The position numbers and the translations under genes are program-made. The notes beneath the pieces were generated by a model. It was not told the origin of the DNA and searched no databases. It saw only the letters and a program-made list of their open reading frames with translations. From Molanna angustata (lineage: Eukaryota > Arthropoda > Insecta > Trichoptera > Molannidae): DNA of 64,000 bases. The stretch is taken from the NCBI GenBank assembly GCA_963576475.1, contig OY754981.1:32154132-32218131 (forward strand), written 5' to 3'. Shown here piece after piece: positions 35,646 through 45,656 of the stretch. Within the stretch, counting starts at the first letter, position 1. Every line of letters starts with the position of its first letter.

Positions 35646-37071
35646 GGTAATTATTTACAAGTGGTATAAGTCTTCAATTTTGCTGAATTTTTTTCTATAG
35701 ATAGATAAAAATATACAGATTACGGGAAAAATAGTAATTTTCCCGGGAAACGCCTAGAAAAATTAAAAAAAATAAAATTACATTACGGAAAATCTATAGA
35801 GATTCCCAAGCAAATAGTTGCTTTTCTGACATCTATGGGCGAATATTCAAACTAATTGTTAGTATAGAAACACGCCGCGAAATTAGAAACATGCCGCGAA
35901 AATCTGAAGTAAATGAAAATTGTATGAAATATCGAAAATTAAAATACATACAAACCTAACCTAACCAATTTTTACCAAAAGTTTGCTTAGAATAGGTTGG
36001 TTAGGTTTGTATTTAGTTATTATTGCGACTCGCGTGAGCGAGTTGCATTATACATTGCTTGACAGTATGTAATGCAACTCGCTCACGCGAGTCGCAATAA
36101 TAAATACATACAAACCTAACCTAACCAATTTTTACCAAAAGTTTGCTTAGAATAGGTTGGTTTGGTTTGTATTTAGTTATTATTGCGACTCGCGTGAGCG
36201 AGTTGCATTATACATTGAGTGACAGTATGTAATGCAACTCGCTCACGCGAGTCGCAATAATAAATACATACAAACCTAACCTAACCAATTTTTACCAAAA
36301 GTTTGCTTAGAATAGGTTGGTTAGGTTTGTATTTAGTTATTATTGCGACTCGCGTGAGCGAGTTGCATTATACATTGACTGACAGTATGTAATGCAACTC
36401 GCTCACGCGAGTCGCAATAATAAATACATACAAACCTAACCTAACCAATTTTTACCAAAAGTTTGCTTAAAATAGGTTGGTTAGGTTTGTATTAACCAAC
36501 CTATTATTATAATTTTGATGATGTATTCGCATTTGTTTATAATTTGCAAATAAATTATATTTAATAACAAATTTAGGTAGTTGTATGGTACCTACCAGTT
36601 TTAATATTTTTTATGTGATATTTTTTCGCAAATATTGTCTGTCATATATTTTGTAGTGTGCATTTATCTATGGTTTAGTTTTCAGTTTTATGTCGCAGTT
36701 GTCGTATTAGCTCGCGTATTTAATCGTATTTAATAAACGTTAAAAATAAGAAATTAGTAATGATTTTTCTGGTTTTTTATCGTGAAAATCGAATGTTTAT
36801 AGATAATTTGCGCGTTAATAATGTGTACATTGTGATTTAATAAAAGTATTGTTGGTTATTTGACTTCAAATGAGAAAATAGTCACGTGCAATCTCGGCGA
36901 TAGGTGTCGTTAAATCGTACAAGGTTTCATACATTGCAATTTTATTTTTTTTAATTTTTCTAGACGTTTCCCGGGAAAATTACTATTTTTCCCGTAATCT
37001 GTATATTTTTATCTATCTATAGAAAAAAATTCAGCAAAATTGAAGACTTATACCACTTGTAAATAATTACC
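35646..37071. mobile_element. 1,426-bp terminal-inverted-repeat element inside BEL gag
   Basis: The terminal inverted repeats are 134 bp with a single visible mismatch (GGTAATTATTTACAAGTGGT ... CTAGAAAAATTAAAAAAAAT). They contain an internal palindrome around TTTTCCCGGG. They are flanked by an exact 8-bp duplication AATAATTT (35638-35645 and 37072-37079). The interior is an array of 160-bp units plus AT-rich DNA; no transposase is seen. Long TIRs, an 8-bp duplication and a GG tip fit Mutator-like or Merlin-like elements better than hAT, but the class is open. Confidence 0.9.
35954..36500. repeat. 160-bp tandem units containing hairpins
   Basis: CCTAACCTAACCAATTTTTA starts at 35954, 36114, 36274 and 36434, an exact 160-bp period. 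Each unit holds GCGACTCGCGTGAGCGAGTT and, further on, its complement AACTCGCTCACGCGAGTCGC, separated by about 30 bp, forming a strong hairpin. Spacers differ by single bases (CATTGCTTGACAG, CATTGAGTGACAG, CATTGACTGACAG). Confidence 0.93.
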
Positions 37072-40000
37072 AATAATTTATTTAGTGAATTAAAATCAGA
37101 AAAGACTTCTTGTGATTCTGACAACAAAGTTAATAAACTAGCTGTTCCAAAAATAAATTTGCCTACATTTCATGGCGATATGACAATGTATCATAGTTTC
37201 AGAAATGTCTTCGATAGTCTTGTACACCACGACAAGGATATTCAAAGAGTACAAAAAATGCATTATTTACTGGGTTGTTTGAAAGGTGATGCATTCAATT
37301 TAGTTAAACATTTAACGGTATGTGACGAAAATTATGAAGTCGCTATAGGGATAATACACAAACGTTTTCACAATCCTCGGTTAATCGCAGACAACCATTT
37401 AAACCGAATATTGAATTTGTCATCTTTGACAGACAAAAATATGCAATTGAGACTTTTTATTAACACAATCGTAGAAAATTTGGCAGCGTTAAACGCGTTA
37501 AAATTAAAAGTTGACGAGTGGTCGTTTATACTATTGCATATAATGTTAAAGAAATTAACCACAGGATTGAGACAACGATTTGAGTTACAATATTCAAATT
37601 CGGAAATTCCCACTTTTTCCCAATTTATTGAATTTTTGGAAGTTGAATCAAGAGCATACGATGCATGTGCTCCGTCTAGTAGCCACGTCACAAATATAGT
37701 TGCGACCAAACATCACAAGACATATACAGTACGTACAACGGTATCAGAAAATTGTATATGTTGTGGAGAGTTACACCAAATTTATTCTTGTAGTAAGTTT
37801 AAGGGATTTAACGTTAATCAAAGGAGATCTTTAATACGGGAAAATAAATTATGTTGGAATTGTATGAGCAAACATAAGGTTTCGCAATGCAAATCTAAAT
37901 ATTCATGTAAGATGTGTAAATTTAAACATCACACATTATTACATATAGATCAACCTTTAACATCGGATTCGGAAATTGATCAACAACAACAGGTGACTTG
38001 CACGTCATATATTAAACCTAATCCCAAATTTAATACCGTTTTACTCGCAACGGCTATTGTACATGTACAAGACTCGTACGGCGAATTTCAATCGGTTCGG
38101 GCGTTAATTGACCCTGGAAGTCAATGTTCTATCATTACAGAATCGTGTGCACAACGTCTCAGATTAAAGAGACATTCAATTGGAGTGACCATATCTGGAA
38201 TAGGAAGTAATTCTTCTAATAATGCAAGGGGGCAAGTGATTTGCCACATAAAACCAATGAATACTCATGGTCCAATTATTTCATGCGGAGCAATAGTGTT
38301 AGGTAACATTACGGGTAATTTGCCTACATATTCTCTTCCTTCGGATATTCTAAATGAATATAAGGATATAATTCTGGCGGATCCAGAATTCTTCAAGTCT
38401 AGATCAGTTGATATTCTACTAGGTGGGGATGTATACAATGACATAATTACTGGGAAGAAATTTACTATTTCATCAAGTCTACCATCGGCACACTCTACAA
38501 TTTTTGGTTGGGTAATTTTGGGGAAAATTTCAAATTTATCCCCAGGGAATAATCAATCGTTCTTAACGCATGCGACTACATTGGATAATTTAATTCAGGA
38601 TTTTTGGGAGCTGGAACAGATTCCTGAGACTATCGCAAAGAATCCAGAAGATGAAGTTTGTGAAAAACATTTTTTAGACACTATAACTCGCACAAAGGAA
38701 GGTCGTTTTATGGCACGTCTTCCTTTTAAGAAAAATTTCGCTTCTTTAGGTGAATCAAAAAACCTAGCTATGCGTAGATTTTACTCATTGGAACACAAAT
38801 TAGAAAAAAATATTACTTTTAAATTAGAATATTCAAATGTCATAAATGAATATATACGGTTGGGTCATATGGAGAAGGCTTTAAGCTCTGATATTAAGTA
38901 TTTTTTACCACATCATTGTATTATAAAGAATTCTACTACAACTCGAGTACGTGTGGTCTTTGACGCTTCTATGAAAACAGAGATCGGATTATCACTGAAT
39001 GATTCTCTTATGGCGGGACCTAAATTGCAAAAGAATATAGTTGATATTTTATTGAATTTTCGTTTGAATTGTATAGCTTTCGTCTCAGACATCAAACAAA
39101 TGTACAGACAAATAATATTACATGATCAGGATCGTAATTATCATGGTATTTTTTGGAGGGATTCACCTGATAAACCTTTGGAAATATTCAGATTAACAAC
39201 TGTTACTTTTGGAATATCGTCATCACCATATATTGCAATGAGGTGTCTAATAGAATTGACCAAACAGGGGCAAGCTTCTCATTCTAAAGCTAGTCAAATT
39301 ATTCAAAAGGAGATGTATGTTGATGATATTATCAGTGGTACATCTACGGTTCAGGAGGCTGTCAAGCTTAAGGAAGAGTTGACAGATCTATTAAGGGGTG
39401 CTGGTTTCGAATTAAGGAAATGGGCCAGCAATAGTGAGGAATTTCTATCTCATATTCCTCATGAACATTGTGAGGATATACAATCTTTTGATTCAAAGAC
39501 AGAAGCTGGATTAAAGGTATTGGGAATTCAGTGGATTCCATCGGGAGATTATTTTAAATATTATGTTAACATTTTAAACACAATTCTGACAAAACGTGTA
39601 ATTTTGTCAAATATTGCTCGATTGTATGACCCGTGTGGGTGGTTGGCACCTATTACATTTTTCGCTAAGGTCATACTCCAAGAAATGTGGCTTCTAAAAT
39701 TGGGATGGGACGAAGAAGTTCCAAATCATATTGCAGAAAAATGGAGTCAATTTGTTTCTCAGTTAAATCGGATTTCTGAGATAAAAATCAATAGATGGGT
39801 TACTTCTTTGGATTGTACAGTGAATTATCAGTTGCATGGATTCTGTGACGCATCAGAAAAGGGATATGCAATTTCAATTTACTTGCGATTAGAAGATCGA
39901 TCAGGTGATAGAAAGGTTTATTTAATTATGGGTAAATCAAAAATCGCACCGCTTAAACAAAAATTGTCCATTCCACGAATGGAACTTTGTGGCGCACATT

Positions 40001-41871
40001 TACTTTCAAAATCATTAAAGTACGTTCAGAATAATTTAAATTCAATTCACATTACATCTATATTTGCTTGGTGTGACTCAAAGGTTGCTCTTGCATGGTT
40101 AAAAACACCAGTTCATCAGTTAAAGTCATTTGAAGCAAATCGGGTATCTCAAATTCACTCAAATTGTGATACAACCATTTGGAGGTATATTCCATCAGCA
40201 TTAAACCCAGCGGATTGTGCGTCAAGGGGACTCTTACCTAGTAAATTAATAAATCATAAACTTTGGTGGGAACCATTATGGCTTACTGAATCTTCTTCAA
40301 AATGGCCAGAGAACAGGAATATATCAATTCAAAACGGTGAAGCAGAGATTGTAGAGTTGAGTGTCTCTCATGTTGTCCAACGTGAAACCGCTTGGGACAT
40401 CATTCAGCGATTTAGCTCGTTTTCGAAACTTGTTCGAATCACGGCACTCTGTAGACGATATATAAATAACATACGGCGAGAAAGTGTCAAACAAGTAGGA
40501 TATATCTCAGCCACAGAATGGAATAACGCATTATTAAAACTCATTAAGAATGTACAATTAATAGAATTCTCAAAGGATATTGAGCTCATAAATCGTAATA
40601 TGAGTCATAAGACAACATTTTTTAAATTAAGACCTTTTACTGACGCAAATGGCGTCGTTAGAGTCGATGGAAGATTACAACAATCAAGTTTATCTTATGA
40701 GACAAAACATCCAATCATTCTACCAAAGTCTCATCAACTCACTCTTTTAATTATTAAATATTATCATGTGCAATATTTACACGCTGGTCCATCTCTAACA
40801 TTAGCGAATTTACGACAAAGATTTTGGATCATATCGGGTCGAAGCATAGTTAGACAAGTGATCCATCAATGCATTAAGTGTTTCCGAACGAAACCCAAAA
40901 CAATAGGACCTGTAATGGCTCAACTGCCTAAAGTAAGAGTTCAACAAGCACGAGTTTTCTCAAAGACAGGCTGCGATTTCGCAGGTCCTTTTTTTATTAA
41001 ATCGTCTAAACTGCGCAATGCTAAACTACTAAAGGGATATCTTGCCTTATTCATTTGCATGGCAACAAAAGCTATACACATAGAAATTGTCTCTGATTTG
41101 TCCACGGCCGCTTTTCTTGCAGCATTGGATAGATTTGTGTCCCGAAGAGGAATTTGTTCAGATTTTTATTCTGACGGAGCGACAAACTTTGTCGGTAGTA
41201 AGAGTCACCTGAAAGAAATTTTTAAAACTTTGCAAAATAATTCATCTTTTGAAGAGATATCTACATACCTAACGGAACGTCAAATCACATTTCATCGGAA
41301 TCCTCCAGCAGCGCCGCATATGGGAGGTCTATGGGAAAGAGCGATATCTTCTGTTAAGACTCATATGAAAAGAGTGGTAGGAGAGACCGCATTAACATTC
41401 GAAGAATTATACACTCTAGGTACAAAGATAGAAGCAGTTCTAAATTCTCGACCTATTTGTCCATTGTCGGATAATCCTGATGATTTAGACGTCTTAACAC
41501 CTGGTCATTTCCTAATAGGACAGGCTTTATTAAACATTCCGGAAAAAGACGTAGAAGCTGCAAATATGAATATTTTAGGAAGATGGGAGATGCTTAGAAA
41601 GTTCCATCAGCAAATCTGGAGGCGATGGAGCTTGGAATATTTGCATAATCTACATCAACGTTCGAAATGGACAGCTGACAAGGTTAATGTCAAGGTAAAC
41701 GATTTAGTTCTAATAAAGGAAGAAAATGTACCTCCACTTCAATGGAAGCTGGCTCGTATAATAAGATTGCATCCTGGAAAAGACGGAGTTGTCAGAATCA
41801 TAGAATTACGTACTTGTAAGGGAATATTAACTAGACCAGTAGTTAAAATATGTCCTTTACCATTGGAATAA
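37072..41871 (+). CDS. BEL gag-pol polyprotein, main part
   Basis: Open from the target duplication at 37072; there is no natural start here, and residue numbers below count from 37159. In order: Gag core (about 1-170), Cys/His zinc knuckles (200-262: CCGELHQIYSC, CWNCMSKH, CKMCKFKHH), aspartic protease (ALIDPGSQ, about 315), and reverse transcriptase (VVFDAS at 599; catalytic YVDD at 720). RNase H (FCDAS, about 896) and an integrase zinc finger with HAGPSLTLANLRQRFWI ... CIKCFR follow. The integrase core has D about 1274, D about 1339 (YSDGATNF) and E about 1393 (GGLWERA). The C-terminal Pao/BEL domain is DLVLIKEENVPPLQWKLARI. All catalytic residues are present and the frame is intact, but Gag lacks its N-terminus because of the insertion. 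The protein copies the element's RNA and integrates it. Low GC and insect-like codon use match the surroundings. Confidence 0.93.
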   Translation, partial: NNLFSELKSEKTSCDSDNKVNKLAVPKINLPTFHGDMTMYHSFRNVFDSLVHHDKDIQRVQKMHYLLGCLKGDAFNLVKHLTVCDENYEVAIGIIHKRFHNPRLIADNHLNRILNLSSLTDKNMQLRLFINTIVENLAALNALKLKVDEWSFILLHIMLKKLTTGLRQRFELQYSNSEIPTFSQFIEFLEVESRAYDACAPSSSHVTNIVATKHHKTYTVRTTVSENCICCGELHQIYSCSKFKGFNVNQRRSLIRENKLCWNCMSKHKVSQCKSKYSCKMCKFKHHTLLHIDQPLTSDSEIDQQQQVTCTSYIKPNPKFNTVLLATAIVHVQDSYGEFQSVRALIDPGSQCSIITESCAQRLRLKRHSIGVTISGIGSNSSNNARGQVICHIKPMNTHGPIISCGAIVLGNITGNLPTYSLPSDILNEYKDIILADPEFFKSRSVDILLGGDVYNDIITGKKFTISSSLPSAHSTIFGWVILGKISNLSPGNNQSFLTHATTLDNLIQDFWELEQIPETIAKNPEDEVCEKHFLDTITRTKEGRFMARLPFKKNFASLGESKNLAMRRFYSLEHKLEKNITFKLEYSNVINEYIRLGHMEKALSSDIKYFLPHHCIIKNSTTTRVRVVFDASMKTEIGLSLNDSLMAGPKLQKNIVDILLNFRLNCIAFVSDIKQMYRQIILHDQDRNYHGIFWRDSPDKPLEIFRLTTVTFGISSSPYIAMRCLIELTKQGQASHSKASQIIQKEMYVDDIISGTSTVQEAVKLKEELTDLLRGAGFELRKWASNSEEFLSHIPHEHCEDIQSFDSKTEAGLKVLGIQWIPSGDYFKYYVNILNTILTKRVILSNIARLYDPCGWLAPITFFAKVILQEMWLLKLGWDEEVPNHIAEKWSQFVSQLNRISEIKINRWVTSLDCTVNYQLHGFCDASEKGYAISIYLRLEDRSGDRKVYLIMGKSKIAPLKQKLSIPRMELCGAHLLSKSLKYVQNNLNSIHITSIFAWCDSKVALAWLKTPVHQLKSFEANRVSQIHSNCDTTIWRYIPSALNPADCASRGLLPSKLINHKLWWEPLWLTESSSKWPENRNISIQNGEAEIVELSVSHVVQRETAWDIIQRFSSFSKLVRITALCRRYINNIRRESVKQVGYISATEWNNALLKLIKNVQLIEFSKDIELINRNMSHKTTFFKLRPFTDANGVVRVDGRLQQSSLSYETKHPIILPKSHQLTLLIIKYYHVQYLHAGPSLTLANLRQRFWIISGRSIVRQVIHQCIKCFRTKPKTIGPVMAQLPKVRVQQARVFSKTGCDFAGPFFIKSSKLRNAKLLKGYLALFICMATKAIHIEIVSDLSTAAFLAALDRFVSRRGICSDFYSDGATNFVGSKSHLKEIFKTLQNNSSFEEISTYLTERQITFHRNPPAAPHMGGLWERAISSVKTHMKRVVGETALTFEELYTLGTKIEAVLNSRPICPLSDNPDDLDVLTPGHFLIGQALLNIPEKDVEAANMNILGRWEMLRKFHQQIWRRWSLEYLHNLHQRSKWTADKVNVKVNDLVLIKEENVPPLQWKLARIIRLHPGKDGVVRIIELRTCKGILTRPVVKICPLPLE

Positions 41872-42145
41872 ATGAATAGGTATTCCAATTCATATATAGG
41901 CTAATTCATAAGTTAATTATAATCTTATTTTAAACATTATTTTAAGATTTATTTTACGTTCACTTTTGTTTTTTGTTGTTGATTGCTTATTCATAAAGAA
42001 TTACGATCGGATATTAGTTAATAGGTTAATTTCGTAGAAATAAGTTTTTTTTTTTTTTTTTTTCATATTCAATGTACTCGGAGTATACATTAAAATTAGT
42101 AAGACATTTATTAGTGTGGTATCTTTGAGTTTGCACTTCACTTTC

Positions 42146-42158
42146 AGGGGTGGGAGAA
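42146..42158 (+). other. BEL polypurine tract
   Basis: AGGGGTGGGAGAA directly abuts the 3' LTR's TGTTAG start. It is the usual plus-strand primer position and fixes the LTR boundary. Confidence 0.8.
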
Positions 42159-42570
42159 TGTTAGATATTGTTATATCTAATTTCGAATTTTTTCTTTTGT
42201 TTTTATTTTCTATGGTTTTTTCAGTTGTCAAATTTTTCTTGCAATTTTTGATTTTCCTCTCCAGTCATATTCCCAATTCCTTGTCTGGACTCATCTGCGG
42301 TCGGTCATCACATAACGGTCGGTAAATGTGCAACGATACGCTGCTTCGGTTGCATATTTCTTCGGTGATTCGGCACGTGTGATTTCGGAGACATTTCGTT
42401 CGAACATCGCAGTGAAATCAGTGTTGTGTTGGTGACTATTTGCATCGGAACAGATTGGAAAACTTCAGGACAATATCGGTGAGTCTTCGGCTTCCTTTCA
42501 TATACAGTCCACAATCCTTTCCGTGGTATATTAAACCTTTTTTATATGACACAAGGAAATATATCACACA
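42159..42570 (+). repeat. BEL 3' LTR, full length (412 bp)
   Basis: Opens TGTTAGATATTG and ends TATATCACACA, with TG...CA termini. Bases 42191-42570 are identical to the 5' LTR. Confidence 0.92.
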
Positions 42571-42858
42571 GAAAATATTATAAACACAGCCATACATTTT
42601 GTTGAATTGGCTATCTCTTTCATTATAGTATGATACTAAACCTCCTCACAGTAAATAAATTAAATAAATACAACTGTTGAAGAAAAAATCTTTACATTCA
42701 ATCATGAAAATTCGTTTAGTATAAATCTTCCTTTAATTTCTGTATTTAATTAACATAATTTATTTAATCTGAAAGATATGATGAATATAATATTAGTCAA
42801 CCTCATAAGTAGCCCTGCAGAAAATAAGTATTAATGGTGAATTTATATCTTGTTCCAG
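42571..42858 (+). repeat. Block C copy 2, cuticle gene 5' flank
   Basis: Collinear with 19530-19819 and keeps the same acceptor TTGTTCCAG. ATGAAAATTCGTTTA followed by GTATAA at 42704 could be a five-codon first exon with a donor. The matching place in copy 1 reads ATAAAAAATCG, without ATG. Confidence 0.7.
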
Positions 42859-43560
42859 GTTTTCTTCCTCGCCGCTCTGGTTGGGTGTGTCAGGTCGAGG
42901 GTCCTGCCCCTGCACGCAGCTCCATTAGCGGAGGTGGTCAAAGCAGATTACGACTCCCATCCACAATATGCCTACGCTTAAGACGTACAGGACTCCAACA
43001 CGGGAGACTTCAAGAGCAAACACGAGGTACGCAACGGTGACGTAGTCAAAGGATCCTACTCTGTCGTAGACCCGGACGGCACCAAGAGGACCGTCGACTA
43101 CACCGCAGATGACATCAACGGATTCAACGCCGTTGTCAACCGAGAGCCCCTCGTCAAAGCTATCGCCCCAGTCGCCGTGGCTCCAGTGGTAACCAAAGTG
43201 GAAACTCCAGTTGTAACCAAATTGGAGACACCGGCTGTCGTATCCTTGAAATATGTGGTTGAACCAGACGATACCGACATCCCAGTCGCCGGACCCGTCT
43301 CATACGAAAAGTACCCTGTCTCTTACGCGACTTATTCCAGCCCCACTTACATTCCATTCTCCGCCCAGTACGTCAAGAGCGTTCCTTCATCCTACGCCAC
43401 CACCAGTTCTTTCAACGCTCCTCTTGTGACCAAAGTGGCAGCCCCATTAGAAGCCTACACCCACTACCAGGTTCCCCAGGTCTATTCAGGTTTCTCTGCA
43501 CCTGCACCCTTCGAATCGAAGTACTCCTCCCCGTACGTTCTAAACACATTCCCATGGTAG
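42859..43560 (+). pseudogene. RR-2 cuticular protein gene, second copy, with premature stop
   Basis: A non-processed duplicate of the 19820-20533 exon, including the same splice acceptor and flanks. Codon 41 of the exon, TAC (Tyr) in copy 1, is TAA here (42979-42981). This cuts the protein at YAYA, inside the chitin-binding RR-2 domain, leaving little beyond the signal peptide. The rest of the frame stays open to the natural stop at 43558-43560, with one 12-bp in-frame deletion around 43344 (copy 1 NVLNSYYPF, here TYIPF). Decay is therefore recent. A BEL retrotransposon 288 bp upstream probably also separates it from its promoter. Downstream reading frames (43177-43560) are remnants of the same gene. 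Base-calling error at the stop is the main alternative. Confidence 0.9.
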
Positions 43561-43597
43561 GCGACCATCTTCATCGACATAATCTATACGCGCGTTT

Positions 43598-43654
43598 ATG
43601 CGCGTTTATCGAAGAGTATAAATAAATTATTTATACTCTTCGATAAACGCGCAT
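43598..43654. repeat. Perfect 57-bp palindrome after the second cuticle copy
   Basis: Arms of 28 bp (ATGCGCGTTTATCGAAGAGT and its complement) around one base. Copy 1 has only the right arm (20562-20588). The left arm is therefore an inverted duplication of the right arm gained in copy 2. Confidence 0.92.
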
Positions 43655-43699
43655 CTTCTAAACGAAAAAAATAAAAAAAAATTTCAACTATTATTATTA

Positions 43700-44803
43700 T
43701 TGGTATTAGCTTCGCTGTTTTTTTTTTTCACATAAAGTGACATGCGAAATAAAATAAAAAAATACATAAATATATTGATAAGGGATCTTAATAAAGGCAT
43801 CAAACACTTTTTTGTGTGAATGTGTAGTTTTTCACACCACTTAAAAATAACTACTCTACACTGCTACCACCTGTGTAGCAATATGCAAACCAAAAGACTC
43901 AAAAGAAAAGAGAAAGAATGGCATTATATTAAAAGTTATTTATTTATTTAATCATTTCTGTCATATATTGCCCTTTACAAAAATACATACATTAAAAAAC
44001 ACTCACACACACATTGAAATAAAATCACAGAAAGTATAACAATAATAAAATAAGCAAAAAAGGGAAAAACCACTCCATATATTATTGTATGATTATTATT
44101 TTTAGTCCAAAAACTAATAATTAAAATAATAATAATAAACCCTAATACATACGATTTGGTTTATAAGAAGAGAATTACCTGATATTTTTGTAAAACAATA
44201 AAACAATGGAATAAAATATTTGATTTACATACACGCAAGATTTATTATATACATATTGGATTTACATTTGGTACAAGCATGTAAACAGGCCAAAAATGAA
44301 CTTATAATTCTGGCGCGGTTCGGGTGTGTCATCTGTGCGAAAGCATTATTACCTCGTGTATAAGAACTGTTGCTTTTATTGTTTACAAACCAATCTCTCA
44401 ATAGATGGCGTTACAAAAAAGTTTCGTCTTCATTTCATAGATGGCGATGGTGTTTCAGATTATTTTCACACAAACATATTAAAATATAAGAACTTTCATA
44501 AATTGGATTGATAGGGAACTCAATGATAAGGCATAATTAATGAATGTTGCGCAAGCGCATAAAGTGATCACAAAAATCAACCGAAGACCGTTGTAAGCCC
44601 TGGTTCTCCTATGTAAGCCCTGGTTCTCCTATGATATTCCAACTTCTTCTCTATTGAGATATTAAAAATATGTAATAAAATATCAAACACTAAAATTAAA
44701 ATGTGAAATTACCAAGGAAATTACATTAATTTGTATTCTCAGTAAAAATATATTTAAAAATATATGACATATACATCGTAATGACACCTGGGTCAAGGAA
44801 GTT
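43700..44803 (+). repeat. 3' part of block C copy 2
   Basis: Collinear with 20790-21885. It has two copies of the 20-bp unit GTAAGCCCTGGTTCTCCTAT (44594-44633) where copy 1 has three. Homology ends after GGTCAAGGAAG. Confidence 0.88.
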
Positions 44804-45104
44804 TAAATGTAACAATTTTACAAACACAAAATTTCACGCATAATTAATATTAAAATAATATATTAATGATTACCTATACAAAATAGGAAAAACCTTTGAA
44901 AATAACAAACATGAAAATGTTCCTTTGAAAACTAAATCACTTAAATAATTACACTTATATATTAGTTTAAGTAGTCATTTTCATGGGAAAAGAATAAATT
45001 TACAGACCATTATCTTTATTATGAACAACTTAAATTACAAGGTTGATTTGTTGTTGAAAAATTGATTGTAAGTTTTTTACCAACAAAAAGTGATGTTCAT
45101 AACT

Positions 45105-45262
45105 CGGCTAATTCCTGAGCCAAAGTTCCCAGGTTTGATTCCAGATTGATCATGTTTTCTGTGAGACGATAAATATTATTTAACTCCAAAATGTGGCAAC
45201 TTGTTATTGGGTGCGGATGAAATTAATATTTGACATAGTATCTACTTGTTAGTTGCCCGATA
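45105..45262 (+). repeat. Second SINE family, plus-strand copy
   Basis: GGCTAATTCCTGAGCCAAAG, GTGAGACGATAAATATTATT, TGTGGCAACTTGTTATTGGG and CTTGTTAGTTGCCCGA match 14985-15190 in reverse. The head is degenerate. Confidence 0.7.
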
Positions 45263-45656
45263 ATAAAAAAAATAAAATTACAGATCTTATCAATTCATCA
45301 CAAAAATGAATTTTAGACATTATTTTTTGATGTTATCAAAATTTAATATAAAATTCAAATAAAAAATTATGTCTTTTCATCATTATTTAGAAACCTTACA
45401 TATATAGAAAAAAACATGATAAAAATACAAAATTCCGTCATAAAGATTTTAAATGATACTTAGGAACCAATATCAATATGATTGATAGGTAGTATAGGTA
45501 CCCCTCAGAGTTTAATTCTTTATGGGTGAATTATTCCAAATTGAACCAATCAAATAACAGCTGCAAAAAAGTCAAAGCCATTTGTAGCTCCATCATTGTT
45601 AGCAGTACCTACCTACTTTATTTTTAAAACATCTTTTTCAAAAAATAATTCACGCT

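Larger units (their letters stand above)
34781..42570 (+). mobile_element. Pao/BEL LTR retrotransposon, young insertion
   Basis: Its order is 5' LTR (34781-35160), gag-pol (35374-41871, split by a DNA element), polypurine tract AGGGGTGGGAGAA (42146-42158), then 3' LTR (42159-42570). The two LTRs are identical over the 380 bp that can be compared, which points to recent insertion. The 5' LTR lacks the first 32 bp (TGTTAGATATTGTTATATCT ...) present in the 3' LTR. The flanks are the cuticle-gene upstream motif (CATATTCAAGAAGAAA | GAAAATATTATAAACACAGC), which is contiguous at 19330-19370. The element therefore sits about 290 bp upstream of the second cuticle gene's main exon. TGGTCCCTCGACCCG at 35165 is a possible primer-binding site. 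Confidence 0.93.

Noticed and set aside
35950..36500. Telomere-like CCTAACCTAACC strings
   Set aside because: Only two CCTAA units per 160-bp repeat and internal to a transposon; not a telomeric array.
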